A stretch of 64,000 bases of DNA. It comes from Streptococcus salivarius. Lineage in GTDB: Bacteria; Bacillota; Bacilli; Lactobacillales; Streptococcaceae. Of the stretch, positions 46,873 to 56,531 are shown in pieces. The first letter of the stretch is position 1. Every line of letters begins with the position of its first letter. Both the position numbers and the translations under genes were made by a program. The notes under the pieces were generated by a model. That model worked only from the letters and a program-made list of their open reading frames with translations. It had not been told where the DNA came from and did no database searches. The stretch is from contig NZ_CP009913.1 in NCBI RefSeq assembly GCF_000785515.1, positions 462,001 through 526,000 of the forward strand, written 5' to 3'.

Positions 46873-47749
46873 AAAAAATCAAGGGCTACTCTTTGGTCTA
46901 GCAACCTATATTCAATGGGGATTTTTATCCCTTTTTTGGAAGCTTCTAGCAGGTGTTTTGGCTTATAACACCTTTTCATGGCGGATTGTTTTTACTGTAG
47001 TGACTATGTTAGTCTATGCCCTAGTTGCTAAGCAAATTACACGTTTCAAAGGTGAGTTAGTCGAACTTTGGCAGGATAAGAAAGTCTTACTTCGCATGCT
47101 ACTTGCCAGCTTTCTCATAGCGGCTAACTGGTTGATTTATATCTATGCTGTGGGTCATGGGCAAGCGACGCAGGCTAGCCTAGGCTATTACATTATGCCT
47201 ATTGTTTCTATCTTGTTTGCTCTTATTTTTCTTCGTGAATCTCTGAGCAGAACCATGTGGGTAGCAGTAGTCTTAGCTTTTATAGGGGTCTTAGTCCTTG
47301 TTGCCAACACAGGAAAACTTCCCATGGTTTCTTTGGGATTGGCCCTGAGCTTTGGTTTCTACGGTCTCATCAAAAAAGGGGTTAAGCTCTCCAGTGACGT
47401 AGCTATGCTAGTAGAAAGTGGATTCCTACTACCTTTTGTAGCTATCTATCTCATTTTCTTTTCTCCAGAATCATTTTCGTCCTATTCGAGCATGGAAATG
47501 TTTCTCCTAGCCATTTCAGGTATGGTGACTGCCGTTCCTTTGCTTTGCTTCTCGGAAGCAGTCAAAAGGGCACCGCTTAACCTTATCGGTTTCATCCAGT
47601 ATCTTAATCCTACCATTCAACTTCTCGTAGCCATTCTCATTTTTGGTGAGGCGGTCAGCTTTGGAGAATTGAAAGGCTTCATCTTTATCTGGATAGCCAT
47701 CCTAGTCTTTGTAACTGGCCAAATAGTAACATTTCGTAGAAGTTCCTGA
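46865..47749 (+). CDS. rarD: EamA-family permease, RarD-like
   Basis: 294 residues from a TTG at 46865 that overlaps the thrB stop; GTG at 46856 is an alternative and no ATG fits well. About ten transmembrane helices in two EamA halves, with [22 protein letters not shown] at the start and [18 protein letters not shown] near the end, which are typical of RarD. These are drug/metabolite-superfamily permeases; the substrate is unknown. Overlap with thrB suggests translational coupling and perhaps a role in amino-acid export, which is inference. A hairpin overlapping the stop codon ends the operon. Confidence 0.85.
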   Translation: MTRKNQGLLFGLATYIQWGFLSLFWKLLAGVLAYNTFSWRIVFTVVTMLVYALVAKQITRFKGELVELWQDKKVLLRMLLASFLIAANWLIYIYAVGHGQATQASLGYYIMPIVSILFALIFLRESLSRTMWVAVVLAFIGVLVLVANTGKLPMVSLGLALSFGFYGLIKKGVKLSSDVAMLVESGFLLPFVAIYLIFFSPESFSSYSSMEMFLLAISGMVTAVPLLCFSEAVKRAPLNLIGFIQYLNPTIQLLVAILIFGEAVSFGELKGFIFIWIAILVFVTGQIVTFRRSS

Positions 47750-47769
47750 TAGCTATCGGGAACTTTTTA
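47741..47769 (+). terminator. Intrinsic terminator overlapping the rarD stop codon
   Basis: AGTTCCTGAT and ATCGGGAACT arms (one G-U pair) followed by TTTTTA. Confidence 0.78.
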
Positions 47770-47861
47770 TAATGTCGACCTAAAAATGAGCCAAGTTTAT
47801 CTGACAATTTTAGAACTTTAAGATATAATAGTAGTATTAGATTAAAATAGCGGAGAATTTT

Positions 47862-48479
47862 ATGCGAAAAATGAAAAAGCTAGTGAGCTACCTGCTTCTG
47901 CTCGCTATCCCAGTTGCCATTGCTGCAGGCCTGTTTGTCTTTAACGGTTCAGGTTATCGCTTGTCAGAACAAGATGCAGCAGACATTGCATACAAAAATG
48001 CAGGTGTCAAAACTTCTGAGATCTCTCAATCAACAGTTTCAAAAGCACGTTCTGGGCTTCACGGAAGTTATGAGATTAGTTTCACAACGTCAGACAACCA
48101 TTTTGAGTATACGATTGACGGTCAGTCAGGATCTATTTTGAAACATAAGAGTGACCATCCAACATCTAAGGATGAGGATGATACTCAAAAAAGTGAAGAG
48201 CCTAAAGACGAGACTCAACCTAGCGAAAGCAAGGAAGAGACAGCAGTATCTAAAGAAACTGCGCAAACGACAGCTCTTAACCATGCTGGCCTAGCTGAAG
48301 GTTCTGTGACCAACTTGAAAACGGACTTGAAGACTGAAGGAGACGGTAAGGTCTACAATATCAGCTTTGATTATGCAGCTAGTGGTCTACGTTATAAATA
48401 CGCGGTAAATGCTGATTCAGGAGCTATCGTAGCTTATACAACTGAGTATCTGACAGGGGCTGCGACTCCTGCTCAGTAG
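47862..48479 (+). CDS. Membrane-anchored protein with two PepSY domains
   Basis: 205 residues. N-terminal hydrophobic anchor (about 8-27), a first PepSY-like domain (LSEQDAADIAYKNAGV..FEYTIDGQSGSILKHK), an acidic Lys/Glu/Ser linker (about 100-125), then a second PepSY-like domain (KETAQTTALNHAGL..YKYAVNADSGAIVAYTTEY). PepSY domains are extracytoplasmic modules often linked to protease inhibition or wall and metal sensing; the specific role here is unknown. GCGGAGAATTT precedes the ATG. It appears monocistronic. Confidence 0.85.
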   Translation: MRKMKKLVSYLLLLAIPVAIAAGLFVFNGSGYRLSEQDAADIAYKNAGVKTSEISQSTVSKARSGLHGSYEISFTTSDNHFEYTIDGQSGSILKHKSDHPTSKDEDDTQKSEEPKDETQPSESKEETAVSKETAQTTALNHAGLAEGSVTNLKTDLKTEGDGKVYNISFDYAASGLRYKYAVNADSGAIVAYTTEYLTGAATPAQ

Positions 48480-48524
48480 GTCGCAGATAGAGTGAAAAGC
48501 TCTCCTTATTATTGAGGAAAATCC

Positions 48525-48571
48525 TTGCAATTTCTCTGAAATGGTGTAAACTTAAAGTGAAAACGGTAACA
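48525..48571 (+). promoter_or_regulatory. Promoter with perfect cre site
   Basis: TTGCAA (48525-48530), 16-bp spacer, TAAACT (48547-48552). TGAAAACGGTAACA at 48558-48571 matches all 14 positions of the cre consensus TGWAANCGNTNWCA and covers the predicted start site, implying CcpA repression of the small gene at 48613. Confidence 0.75.
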
Positions 48572-48612
48572 GTAGTTGTAAAAGTTGCCGTAGAATCAAG
48601 GAGGCTTTGACC

Positions 48613-48816
48613 ATGAAAGAATTCCAAGCATTTAAAGACACGCTTAGCAATAAGGCTCTCAAAGCCATTTACGAAGAAAGTAAATTGGAAGTTCAAGACG
48701 AAACAACTGAAGGTACAGAAGCCTTCTCACTAGCCTTGGCAACCCAAATGGCTATCAATCTACTTGAAAGCTATGAAAAATGGCTAAAAGAAGAAAGAGC
48801 TAAGGAAGAAAAATAA
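48613..48816 (+). CDS. Small conserved-looking acidic protein, unknown function
   Basis: 67 residues from ATG 48613; AAGGAGG lies 8 bases upstream, so the TTG at 48607 is not needed. The protein is helical and charged (KEFQAFKDTLSNKALKAIYEE, ending EERAKEEK) with no membrane segment. Not recognised. The strong ribosome-binding site and perfect cre support a real, carbon-regulated gene. Confidence 0.75.
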   Translation: MKEFQAFKDTLSNKALKAIYEESKLEVQDETTEGTEAFSLALATQMAINLLESYEKWLKEERAKEEK

Positions 48817-48974
48817 GATACAATCCTTGTCGGAAGATAGGGATTTTTCTTATGAAAATAAAAAATGAAGCATTGTATTTCTGTTTCAAGGTGGAATCTG
48901 TAGTCTGACTGATTGTGATAACATCTTCCCCACAATTTCATTTGTCTTGAGATTAAAAATGTGATAGAATAAGA

Positions 48975-49158
48975 CCATTCAGAGGTGCTTTGAAGTCCAT
49001 TTGTCACAGGAAGCGGTGGTATTGAGAAATCCGCACAAATGTCAAAGCTGGTTGCTGATGGTCAAATTGAATCAAGAAAGCTGTGAGTGGTTACCACTCA
49101 AAACTGGGTGGTACCGCGGATACACATTCGTCCCTGTCATATTATGGCAGGGATTTTC
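48975..49158 (+). promoter_or_regulatory. T-box riboswitch leader of the valS operon
   Basis: AACTGGGTGGTACCGCGG (49102-49119) is a classic T-box sequence. It is preceded by the hairpin GAGTGGTTACCACTC (49085-49099, Stem III position) and followed by terminator TCCCTG (49131-49136)/CAGGGA (49148-49153) with TTTTC. Valine specificity is inferred from valS downstream; the specifier codon was not placed with confidence. Confidence 0.88.
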
Positions 49159-49261
49159 TATATCTTTTAAAGAACCAAGACCGAAGGTCGCAGGTGGATT
49201 TAGAGATATTGATGCAGACGGAGCGAAAGCGAAGTCTACGTTCCTATCCAAGGAGGGTGAC

Positions 49262-49840
49262 ATGAAGCAATCTTTTGAGACCAGTAAATTGTATTATGGT
49301 TTTCCCATTTTTATCTTGGGTTACCAGGACCAAACATACGGCTATAATGTGACGACTTGTAGCTCTTCCTATAGTCTAGGAGATTGGCTGGTCATCGGGG
49401 TTGGTAGCGAGGAAAATGCGGCAGACCAGATTAAACATTATCAGAAATTTACGGTTAATATCCCTGATGAAAACCTCATGCTAGAGATGGAACAGGCTGG
49501 TTTTATTAGTCATCGTGAGAAGATTGCTAAACTTGGCTTGGATTTCCGACTTTCTGAACTGACACAAGCACCTATTTTGGATCCTTGTCCAGTCGTTTTG
49601 GATTGTAAGGTAGACAGAATTATAGAGGAAGATGGTATCTGTCATATCTTTGCTAAGATTCTAGACCGTCTGGCTGAATCTGATTTGTTGGATGATAAGG
49701 GCCATTTTAAAAATGACCGCTTTGCACCGACTTACTTTATGGGTGATGGTCATAAGCGTGTCTATCGCTATCTAGATGACCGAGTCGACCCCATGGGAAG
49801 CTTCATCAAGAAAGCGAGGAAGAAGGATGACAAGAGCTGA
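49262..49840 (+). CDS. Flavin reductase-like (FMN-binding split barrel) protein
   Basis: 192 residues from ATG 49262, preceded by AAGGAGGGTGAC; the longer frame upstream runs through the T-box and is not real. KLYYGFPIFILGYQD, NVTTCSSSYSLGDWLVIGV, DENLMLEMEQAGF and DPCPVVLDCKVDRI match the flavin-reductase/split-barrel family that binds FMN. Reaction and partner are unknown. It is the first gene after the T-box and overlaps the truncated acetyltransferase by 14 bases, so the operon originally ran reductase-acetyltransferase-valS. Confidence 0.85.
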   Translation: MKQSFETSKLYYGFPIFILGYQDQTYGYNVTTCSSSYSLGDWLVIGVGSEENAADQIKHYQKFTVNIPDENLMLEMEQAGFISHREKIAKLGLDFRLSELTQAPILDPCPVVLDCKVDRIIEEDGICHIFAKILDRLAESDLLDDKGHFKNDRFAPTYFMGDGHKRVYRYLDDRVDPMGSFIKKARKKDDKS

Positions 49841-49925
49841 ATTGCCAGAACGAATCGAAACGGAGCGTCTTCTTTTACGAGTCCGAACAGTGGCGGATGC
49901 TGAGGATATCTTTGTGACTGTCTGA
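49827..49925 (+). pseudogene. Truncated GNAT (RimJ/RimL-type) acetyltransferase
   Basis: Only 32 codons remain. RIETERLLLRVRTVADAEDI is the typical start of RimJ/RimL-type acetyltransferases, which are normally about 170-190 residues. The frame then stops at TGA. All later motifs, including the acetyl-CoA loop, are missing, replaced by AT-rich sequence of a different character. The start overlaps the flavin reductase gene. The junction near 49925 marks where foreign DNA replaced the rest of the gene. Confidence 0.75.
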
Positions 49926-49962
49926 TATACGTCTTGCTAAATAGTGAGTGGGAGAAGGAGAA

Positions 49963-50181
49963 ATGAAATGGATTGTTATCTTATTGCTTGTACTTCTAAT
50001 TTCTTACTTTTATAAAAAAGAAAAAAATAAAGAGAAAAAGTTGAATATTAGTTATTCTAATGAAATTATCCCAAATACTAATTATGAAGTATCTCCAATA
50101 AACGAGGAATTTTTAGCTCTAATGCCTAAAATTGAGTTCTTACCTACAGAGATTAATCTTGATGAAAAAAACTATGCATGA
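49963..50181 (+). CDS. Small membrane-anchored protein in the valS-operon insert
   Basis: 72 residues from ATG 49963 with GAAGGAGAA upstream. The hydrophobic N-terminal helix (WIVILLLVLLISYFY, about 2-17) is followed by KKEKNKEKK, giving an anchor with a cytoplasmic or wall-facing tail. Not recognised. AT-rich compared with valS and the flavin reductase. It overlaps the next gene's start region, so the two form a unit, possibly a two-component accessory cassette. Confidence 0.6.
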   Translation: MKWIVILLLVLLISYFYKKEKNKEKKLNISYSNEIIPNTNYEVSPINEEFLALMPKIEFLPTEINLDEKNYA

Positions 50182-51238
50182 GATTTCAGATGGAAATGTT
50201 GTAGCGAAATTAGATGCTCTTGTGCCTCAAATTGTTCAAAAATTCAACAATCATGTCAAAAATAAATCTATTAAAGAGTTATTAAATCAAGTCAAAGAAG
50301 GTAATATCTATCAAGTAGTTATCCCACCTGGAGCAAAACTTTACGATTCGAAAGAATTACAGGGAGCTTTTCGTGGTGGTTACAACATAAATAACAAACT
50401 TGCAGGTCAAGCCAATCTTATTCCAATAGATGCTGAAGAAATAACAGCTATCTCAAATACAGTAGCTGATGTAATGAATATTTCCTCCATGGTTGTAGGT
50501 CAATATTATATGGCTCAAATTGATACTAAAATGGCGGAAATGCAGGAAGGAATAGATAAAATATATGATTTTCAACAGACTGAATTTAAAGCTAGAATAA
50601 TAGCTTTAATAGGAAAAGTTGGTAACATTTCCAAATTTAATATCGAAATCATTGAGAATGATGAATTGAGAAAACGTTCTTTAGATGACTTGAATCGATA
50701 TAGGGATGATGCAGTTGAATTATTACAACAAGTCAATTTAACAATAGAAAATATCGTATCTAAAGGTCACAACTCTGAATTCAATAAATACCAAGAAAGT
50801 ATTGATGATCTTGATAGACTGATTAGATTTCAACAATACTTGCTCTCAATTTTAGAAGAAATTGGACGATTAATTTATCTATTAAACAAGGGTACCGTAT
50901 CTTCTGATCATTGTTATTCTTTATATAACATTTATATTGAACAATCTACGGATGCTAGAAATTTATTAAATCAATGGCATGATGAGAGCATCAAAACATT
51001 TGCACTTGATTTGGATAATAAGAGATATGCTAAACAAGGTTGGGAAGGATTATTATTCGAAATCCCTGGAATGATTATCAATGATTGGAAATATAATGAA
51101 ATCCCTGATTCTGTAATCACACAAATTTATAAACAACTAGATAATTCACTTGAGATAAAAAATACAACTGAGAATTTACTAGAAAAAGAAACTAAAATAA
51201 TATCAAAAGACGGTAAATATTATTATTTAACAGAATAA
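50162..51238 (+). CDS. Hypothetical coiled-coil-rich protein in the valS-operon insert
   Basis: 358 residues if ATG 50162 is used; ATG 50174 (overlapping the previous stop) and TTG 50132 are alternatives. No Shine-Dalgarno is convincing, so translational coupling is likely. The sequence is mainly helical: an early IPPGAKLYDSKELQGAFRGGY segment, a mildly hydrophobic stretch (about 100-130), then heptad-like helices. No catalytic motif, signal peptide or clear membrane helix. Not recognised. Low GC and position between a broken gene and valS suggest horizontal acquisition; a defence or toxin-antitoxin role is only a guess. Confidence 0.7.
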   Translation: MKKTMHEISDGNVVAKLDALVPQIVQKFNNHVKNKSIKELLNQVKEGNIYQVVIPPGAKLYDSKELQGAFRGGYNINNKLAGQANLIPIDAEEITAISNTVADVMNISSMVVGQYYMAQIDTKMAEMQEGIDKIYDFQQTEFKARIIALIGKVGNISKFNIEIIENDELRKRSLDDLNRYRDDAVELLQQVNLTIENIVSKGHNSEFNKYQESIDDLDRLIRFQQYLLSILEEIGRLIYLLNKGTVSSDHCYSLYNIYIEQSTDARNLLNQWHDESIKTFALDLDNKRYAKQGWEGLLFEIPGMIINDWKYNEIPDSVITQIYKQLDNSLEIKNTTENLLEKETKIISKDGKYYYLTE

Positions 51239-51253
51239 AAGGAGGACACACAC

Positions 51254-53902
51254 ATGTCTAAAGAACTTTCACCTAAATACAATCCAGCCGAGGTTGAGGC
51301 TGGTCGTTACCAAAAATGGCTTGATGAGGATGTTTTCAAGCCTTCTGGCGATAAAAAGGCTAAGCCTTATTCAATCGTCATTCCACCACCAAACGTAACT
51401 GGGAAACTTCACCTTGGTCACGCTTGGGATACAACTTTGCAAGATATCATTATCCGTCAAAAACGTATGCAAGGTTTCGATACGCTTTGGCTTCCAGGTA
51501 TGGACCACGCAGGGATTGCTACTCAAGCCAAGGTTGAAGCTCGTTTGGCTGAAGACGGCATCTCTCGTTATGACCTTGGCCGTGAAAAATTCCTCGATAA
51601 GGTTTGGGAATGGAAAGACGAGTATGCCTCAACTATCAAGCAACAATGGGGTAAGATGGGACTCTCTGTAGACTACTCTCGTGAGCGTTTCACACTTGAC
51701 GAAGGTCTTTCAAAAGCGGTTCGTAAGGTTTTTGTAGAGCTTTACAAAAAAGGTTGGATTTACCGTGGTGAATTTATCATCAACTGGGATCCAAAAGCTC
51801 GTACAGCCCTTTCTGATATCGAGGTTATTCACAAGGATGTCGAAGGTGCCTTCTACCACATGAACTACATGTTGGAAGACGGTTCACGTGCCCTTGAAGT
51901 AGCAACAACTCGTCCTGAGACTATGTTTGGGGATACTGCCGTAGCGGTTAACCCAAATGACGACCGTTATAAAGACTTGATTGGTAAAAATGTTATCTTG
52001 CCAATCTTGAATAAACCAATTCCAATCGTTGGAGACGAACACGCAGACCCTGAATTTGGTACGGGTGTGGTTAAAATCACTCCTGCCCACGACCCTAATG
52101 ACTTCTTGGTTGGTCAACGCCATAACTTGCCACAAGTTAACGTTATGAATGATGACGGTACCATGAATGAATTGGCTGGTGAATTCAACGGTATGGACCG
52201 CTTTGAGGCACGTAAGGCTGTTGTTAAGAAATTGGAAGAAATCGGTGCCCTTGTTGAAATCGAAAAGATGACTCACTCAGTTGGTCACTCAGAGCGTACA
52301 GGTGTGCCAGTTGAGCCACGCTTGTCTACACAATGGTTCGTTAAGATGGATCAATTGGCGAAGAATGCCATTGCTAACCAAGACACAGACGATAAGGTTG
52401 ATTTCTACCCACCTCGTTTCAACGATACCTTCCTCCAATGGATGGAAAATGTCCACGACTGGGTAATCTCTCGTCAGCTCTGGTGGGGTCACCAAATTCC
52501 TGCTTGGTACAATGCTGAGGGTGAAATGTACGTTGGTGAAGAAGCACCAGAAGGTGACGGATGGAAACAAGACGAAGATGTCTTGGATACTTGGTTCAGT
52601 TCTGCCCTCTGGCCATTCTCAACTATGGGTTGGCCTGATGTGGAAGCAGAAGACTTCAAACGTTACTTCCCAACTTCAACCTTGGTAACAGGTTACGATA
52701 TCATCTTCTTCTGGGTGTCTCGTATGATCTTCCAATCATTGGAATTCACAGGACGCCAACCATTTAAGAATGTCCTTATCCACGGCCTTATCCGTGACGA
52801 GCAAGGACGCAAGATGTCTAAGTCACTCGGTAACGGTATTGACCCAATGGATGTTATCGAGAAATACGGTGCCGATGCCCTTCGTTGGTTCCTTTCAAAC
52901 GGTTCTGCACCAGGGCAAGACGTGCGCTTCTCTTACGAGAAAATGGATGCGTCATGGAACTTCATTAACAAGATTTGGAACATCTCTCGCTACATCCTCA
53001 TGAACAATGAAGGGTTGACCTTGGATGCGGCGCGTGAAAATGTAGCTAAAGTGGCTGCTGGTCAAGCAGGTAACGTTACAGACCGTTGGATTCTCCACAA
53101 CCTTAACGAAACTATCGGAAAAGTCACTGAAAACTTTGATAAGTTCGAATTTGGTGTGGCTGGTCATATTCTCTACAACTTCATCTGGGACGAGTTTGCG
53201 GACTGGTATGTTGAGTTGACTAAAGAAGTGCTTTATAGCGATAACGAGGACGAAAAAGTCATCACTCGTTCTGTCCTTCTTTACACCTTGGACCAAATCT
53301 TGCGTCTCCTTCACCCAATCATGCCATTCGTAACCGAAGAAATCTATGGCCAAATCTCTGAAGGAACAATCGTGACTGCGGAATACCCAGTAGTTCGTCC
53401 AGAGTTTGAAAACGAAGAAGCAGCAGCTGGTGTAGAAGCCCTTAAAGATGTGATTCGTTCAGTACGTAACTCTCGTGCAGAAGTGAACGTAGCTCCAAGC
53501 AAACCAATCACCATCTTGATCAAGACTAGTGATAGCAAGCTCGATGCCTTCTTCAATGACAATGTCAACTACATCAAACGCTTCACAAACCCAGAACACT
53601 TGGAAATTGCAGCAGATGTCGAAGTACCTGACTTGGTTATGTCAAGCATCATCACAGGCGCAGAAATCTACTTGCCACTCGCTGACCTTCTTAATGTCGA
53701 AGAAGAATTGGCCCGTCTTGAAAAAGAATTGGCTAAATGGCAAAAAGAACTGGATATGGTTGGTAAGAAACTCTCTAACGAGCGCTTCGTAGCCAATGCC
53801 AAACCAGAAGTCGTCCAAAAAGAACGCGACAAACAAGAAGATTACCAAGCTAAATACGATGCGACAGTCGTACGTATTGAAGAAATGAAGAAATTGGTGT
53901 AA
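51254..53902 (+). CDS. valS: Valyl-tRNA synthetase
   Basis: 882 residues, full length. Class I enzyme that charges and edits tRNA-Val. [16 protein letters not shown] holds the HIGH-type motif, a long editing insertion follows (about 190-340, [13 protein letters not shown]), and KMSKSLGN lies near residue 524. The anticodon-binding domain and a C-terminal coiled-coil arm ([20 protein letters not shown]) complete it. AAAGGAGGACAC precedes the ATG. It begins 15 bases after the inserted hypothetical gene, so transcription from the T-box must cross the insert. Confidence 0.98.
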   Translation: MSKELSPKYNPAEVEAGRYQKWLDEDVFKPSGDKKAKPYSIVIPPPNVTGKLHLGHAWDTTLQDIIIRQKRMQGFDTLWLPGMDHAGIATQAKVEARLAEDGISRYDLGREKFLDKVWEWKDEYASTIKQQWGKMGLSVDYSRERFTLDEGLSKAVRKVFVELYKKGWIYRGEFIINWDPKARTALSDIEVIHKDVEGAFYHMNYMLEDGSRALEVATTRPETMFGDTAVAVNPNDDRYKDLIGKNVILPILNKPIPIVGDEHADPEFGTGVVKITPAHDPNDFLVGQRHNLPQVNVMNDDGTMNELAGEFNGMDRFEARKAVVKKLEEIGALVEIEKMTHSVGHSERTGVPVEPRLSTQWFVKMDQLAKNAIANQDTDDKVDFYPPRFNDTFLQWMENVHDWVISRQLWWGHQIPAWYNAEGEMYVGEEAPEGDGWKQDEDVLDTWFSSALWPFSTMGWPDVEAEDFKRYFPTSTLVTGYDIIFFWVSRMIFQSLEFTGRQPFKNVLIHGLIRDEQGRKMSKSLGNGIDPMDVIEKYGADALRWFLSNGSAPGQDVRFSYEKMDASWNFINKIWNISRYILMNNEGLTLDAARENVAKVAAGQAGNVTDRWILHNLNETIGKVTENFDKFEFGVAGHILYNFIWDEFADWYVELTKEVLYSDNEDEKVITRSVLLYTLDQILRLLHPIMPFVTEEIYGQISEGTIVTAEYPVVRPEFENEEAAAGVEALKDVIRSVRNSRAEVNVAPSKPITILIKTSDSKLDAFFNDNVNYIKRFTNPEHLEIAADVEVPDLVMSSIITGAEIYLPLADLLNVEEELARLEKELAKWQKELDMVGKKLSNERFVANAKPEVVQKERDKQEDYQAKYDATVVRIEEMKKLV

Positions 53903-53922
53903 TATTTTAATGATATAAAGTG

Positions 53923-53980
53923 ACCATTTAGTCTAATCGCTTGTGAGTTTGACTTGCAATGTATACTAAATGGTTTTTTT
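53923..53980 (+). terminator. Terminator after valS
   Basis: ACCATTTAGT (53923-53932) pairs with ACTAAATGGT (53965-53974) across a 32-nt loop with partial inner pairing, then T's. Confidence 0.72.
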
Positions 53981-54035
53981 AGTTAAATTTTATATAATCA
54001 GATGTTAATTAAGCCATCTTTAGGAGTGAGTTTTA

Positions 54036-55772
54036 ATGTTAGAAAAAATTCAATTTATAAATTATAAATGTTTTGAAGATGCAACAATTCCTTTAAGAGA
54101 AATTACAATTGCTGTGGGGAAAAATAATGCTGGTAAATCTACTATGATAGAGGGGTTGAGATTGATTGCATTAGCAATAAAAAGTGGTAAAAAACATAAT
54201 TATAAAGATTTACCTCCTATTTTTCAGCAGAGAAACAAGAAGTCGAAGAAACTTAATTTAGATTCTTTAAAAATTGATCTACGTACAGTGTCTCATTTTT
54301 ACAAAGAAGATATTATTTCAAAAATAATAGGATATTTTAATGATAAAAATAAGATTGAAATTTATATTTCAGATGATGTTGCTTATGCTTGTTATTATGA
54401 TAAATCGGGAAGAAATATAAAAAGCGCAAATAAATTTCTAGTAAGTAGCTTTTCAAGAGTTGAGATATTACCTCAAATTGGATTAATTAAAGAAGAAGAA
54501 AGACAGTTAGCTGGAAGTACAATTGTTAATGGTCGAGATACTTATTTGTCTAGTAGGCATTTTAGAAATGAGATATTAGATGAGAAAACAAAGGATATAA
54601 CAGTTTACGAAGAATTTTGTCAGTTAGCAGAGCAAACTTGGCAAGGGTTGAAAGTAAAAGAATTGATTGCACCGTCGAGAGGATTTATAGGGGATAGCAC
54701 TCCTCCAATCCAATTAATGATAGAAGCAGATAGATTTACTTCGGAGATAGGCTATATGGGGAGTGGTCTTCAAATGTGGCTTCAGATTATTTGGTTTATT
54801 TGCAAATCTGCAGAGTCAGAGACTGTGATACTAGATGAACCTGATGTTTATATGCATCCAGACCTACAGAGGAGTTTAGTAAAAATTGTAAAGAATAGAT
54901 TTAAGCAGGTAATTATTGCTTCACATTCAGTAGAAATTTTATCAGAGGTTAATCCCGAAAATGTACTAATGATTGATAAATCTAAACAAACCATGAAATT
55001 CTCTTCAGACATCATTTCTGTACAAAATACATTGGAGGACTTAGGCAGTTCGCAAAACATTACATTGTTAAGGATTGCGAATTCTAAAAAATGCATTTTT
55101 GTCGAGAATTCAAGTGATTTAAAAATCTTAAATAAAATTTATGAAAAATGTTACCCAGAAAATAACGATTCACTACTAACACTTCCATTCGTGGAATTAA
55201 AAGGAGCAAGTAATCTACCACAAGCTTTTGGGTTATCAAAACTATTTGCGGGTGAAACTAAAGGTAGTATACAAGTAAAATGTATTTTAGATAGAGATTA
55301 TTTCCCGCAAACTTGGTTAGATAAAAAGATATTTGAAGCAAAAGATGCTGACTTAAATTTAAAATTCTGGAATAAGAAAGAAATTGAAAATTACTTTCTT
55401 ATTCCAAAAGTTTTATTTGTCATCTCAGGGATGGAAAATGAAATAATTTTTTATCAATATTTGGATAAAAAAATTGATGAAAACTTCAAAGATGAAGTGG
55501 CAGATTCATTGTCAACAAAACTAAAAGAATTAAATAGTAAGTGGGACATTGTTAAGGCTAATTCTGAAGCAAGAAAAATACGTGATAAATCATGGAATAC
55601 TTTAGAAGAAAAGTTATCTATTATTGGTGGAAAGAAAGCCTTAACAATGATAAGAGCTTGGTTCCAGAGTGAGTTTAAAAGGTCCTGCTCGATTGATGAT
55701 ATAATAAAAAACGCTCAAAAAGAAGATTTTGATAAAGAAATTATTGAAATGATTGAATGGCTTAGAGAATAG
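54036..55772 (+). CDS. OLD-family ATPase with TOPRIM-like C-terminal domain
   Basis: 578 residues. AAA/ABC-type ATPase of the RecF/OLD lineage: Walker A GKNNAGKST at residues 28-36, an ABC-signature-like GYMGSGLQMWLQ, Walker B VILDEPDV (D267-E268) and HSVEIL. The region after about 340 (CIFVENSSDLKIL, later CILDRDYF) looks like the TOPRIM nuclease half of OLD proteins. AT-rich relative to flanking genes. No helicase partner (GajB) or reverse transcriptase lies beside it, so it is an orphan, class-1-like OLD. Many OLD proteins act in phage defence; that role here is inference. AGGAG lies 8 bases before the ATG. Confidence 0.8.
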   Translation: MLEKIQFINYKCFEDATIPLREITIAVGKNNAGKSTMIEGLRLIALAIKSGKKHNYKDLPPIFQQRNKKSKKLNLDSLKIDLRTVSHFYKEDIISKIIGYFNDKNKIEIYISDDVAYACYYDKSGRNIKSANKFLVSSFSRVEILPQIGLIKEEERQLAGSTIVNGRDTYLSSRHFRNEILDEKTKDITVYEEFCQLAEQTWQGLKVKELIAPSRGFIGDSTPPIQLMIEADRFTSEIGYMGSGLQMWLQIIWFICKSAESETVILDEPDVYMHPDLQRSLVKIVKNRFKQVIIASHSVEILSEVNPENVLMIDKSKQTMKFSSDIISVQNTLEDLGSSQNITLLRIANSKKCIFVENSSDLKILNKIYEKCYPENNDSLLTLPFVELKGASNLPQAFGLSKLFAGETKGSIQVKCILDRDYFPQTWLDKKIFEAKDADLNLKFWNKKEIENYFLIPKVLFVISGMENEIIFYQYLDKKIDENFKDEVADSLSTKLKELNSKWDIVKANSEARKIRDKSWNTLEEKLSIIGGKKALTMIRAWFQSEFKRSCSIDDIIKNAQKEDFDKEIIEMIEWLRE

Positions 55773-56329
55773 ATTATGGTTTTCACAATTGAATTTATTA
55801 TAATTAACAATTGAACTCTGGTACTCCTTAGTTTTCAAGTATAGTGGAAGAAGTTTATTACTATTAAAAAACTAACTTACTCATCTTTTTATTAATTTCT
55901 ATTTTCAAATTACTATTTAATCGTATTGGAAGAAATAGATATTTCAGTAAGCATAGTACCGGATGATAGATTCTATAAATTTATGTCAATTTGAGGAGGA
56001 TAAAAGTATTGCTTGTTTCTCAGGTGTCTAGAATAGTTAGTTGGCTTTATAAGGCAATGATTTTGAGATATTTTAGGTTTTTAGTGTCACGATTATCATA
56101 AAGTTTTTGAAGATTGTAGAAAAAATTCCCTTTAGATACTTTGTATGAATGTAGAGCGCAATCCTCGTTTGATTTTCGTTGAAAATATAAAATCCCCTTC
56201 AGCTTTCTTTAAGGAACTCAAGTTATACTATAGTCATCCTAATAAGTATTACTGAACGTCGTTCGGTAGCGCTCACATGTTCTGGTTTTAAGTCAGGCAG
56301 TGTATCTTTCTTTTTTCATAAATCTCCCA

Positions 56330-56365
56330 AACAAGTCTAATCTCACAAGGTTAGGCTTGTTTTTA
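56330..56365 (+). terminator. Orphan intrinsic terminator upstream of atpE
   Basis: AACAAGTCTAA (56330-56340), 10-nt loop, TTAGGCTTGTT (56351-56361), then T's: 11 bp. No gene is visible immediately before it. Confidence 0.78.
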
Positions 56366-56466
56366 TGAAATAAGCAGAAAGTTTTTCATTAAAAGTAAAC
56401 GCTTGTGTAAGTAAAATGAAAACGTTAGGCAAAGTCAGTGAAAACGTCTAAAAAACCGTCAATTCA

Positions 56467-56495
56467 TTGACTTTCGTGGAAAATAGGACTAAAAT
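56467..56495 (+). promoter_or_regulatory. Promoter of the ATP synthase operon
   Basis: TTGACT (56467-56472), 17-bp spacer, TAAAAT (56490-56495). AAAAGGAGAA follows before atpE at 56532. Three AAACG-containing motifs at about 56397-56450 are cre-like but poor matches. Confidence 0.68.
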
Positions 56496-56531
56496 AGCAG
56501 GGTAAAAATAATTAAAAAGGAGAATTCTACT

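Larger units (their letters stand above)
55773..56531 (+). other. Gene-poor gap between the OLD gene and the ATP synthase operon
   Basis: About 760 AT-rich bases with no convincing gene. It holds GAGGAGGATAAAA (about 55993) not followed by a usable start, a short palindrome GAACGTCGTTC (about 56254), an orphan terminator (56330-56365), and the atp promoter (56467-56495). It may be a scar of lost genes. Confidence 0.5.

Noticed and set aside
49001-49261. N-terminal extension of the flavin reductase frame
   Set aside because: It runs through the T-box and its terminator; the strong ribosome-binding site before 49262 fixes the start.
56145-56255. 36-codon frame in the gap before atpE
   Set aside because: No ribosome-binding site, no recognisable sequence; kept as gap description only.
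56390-56455. cre-like motifs upstream of the atp promoter
   Set aside because: Each of the three AAACG motifs misses two or more consensus positions, so a CcpA site is not supported.
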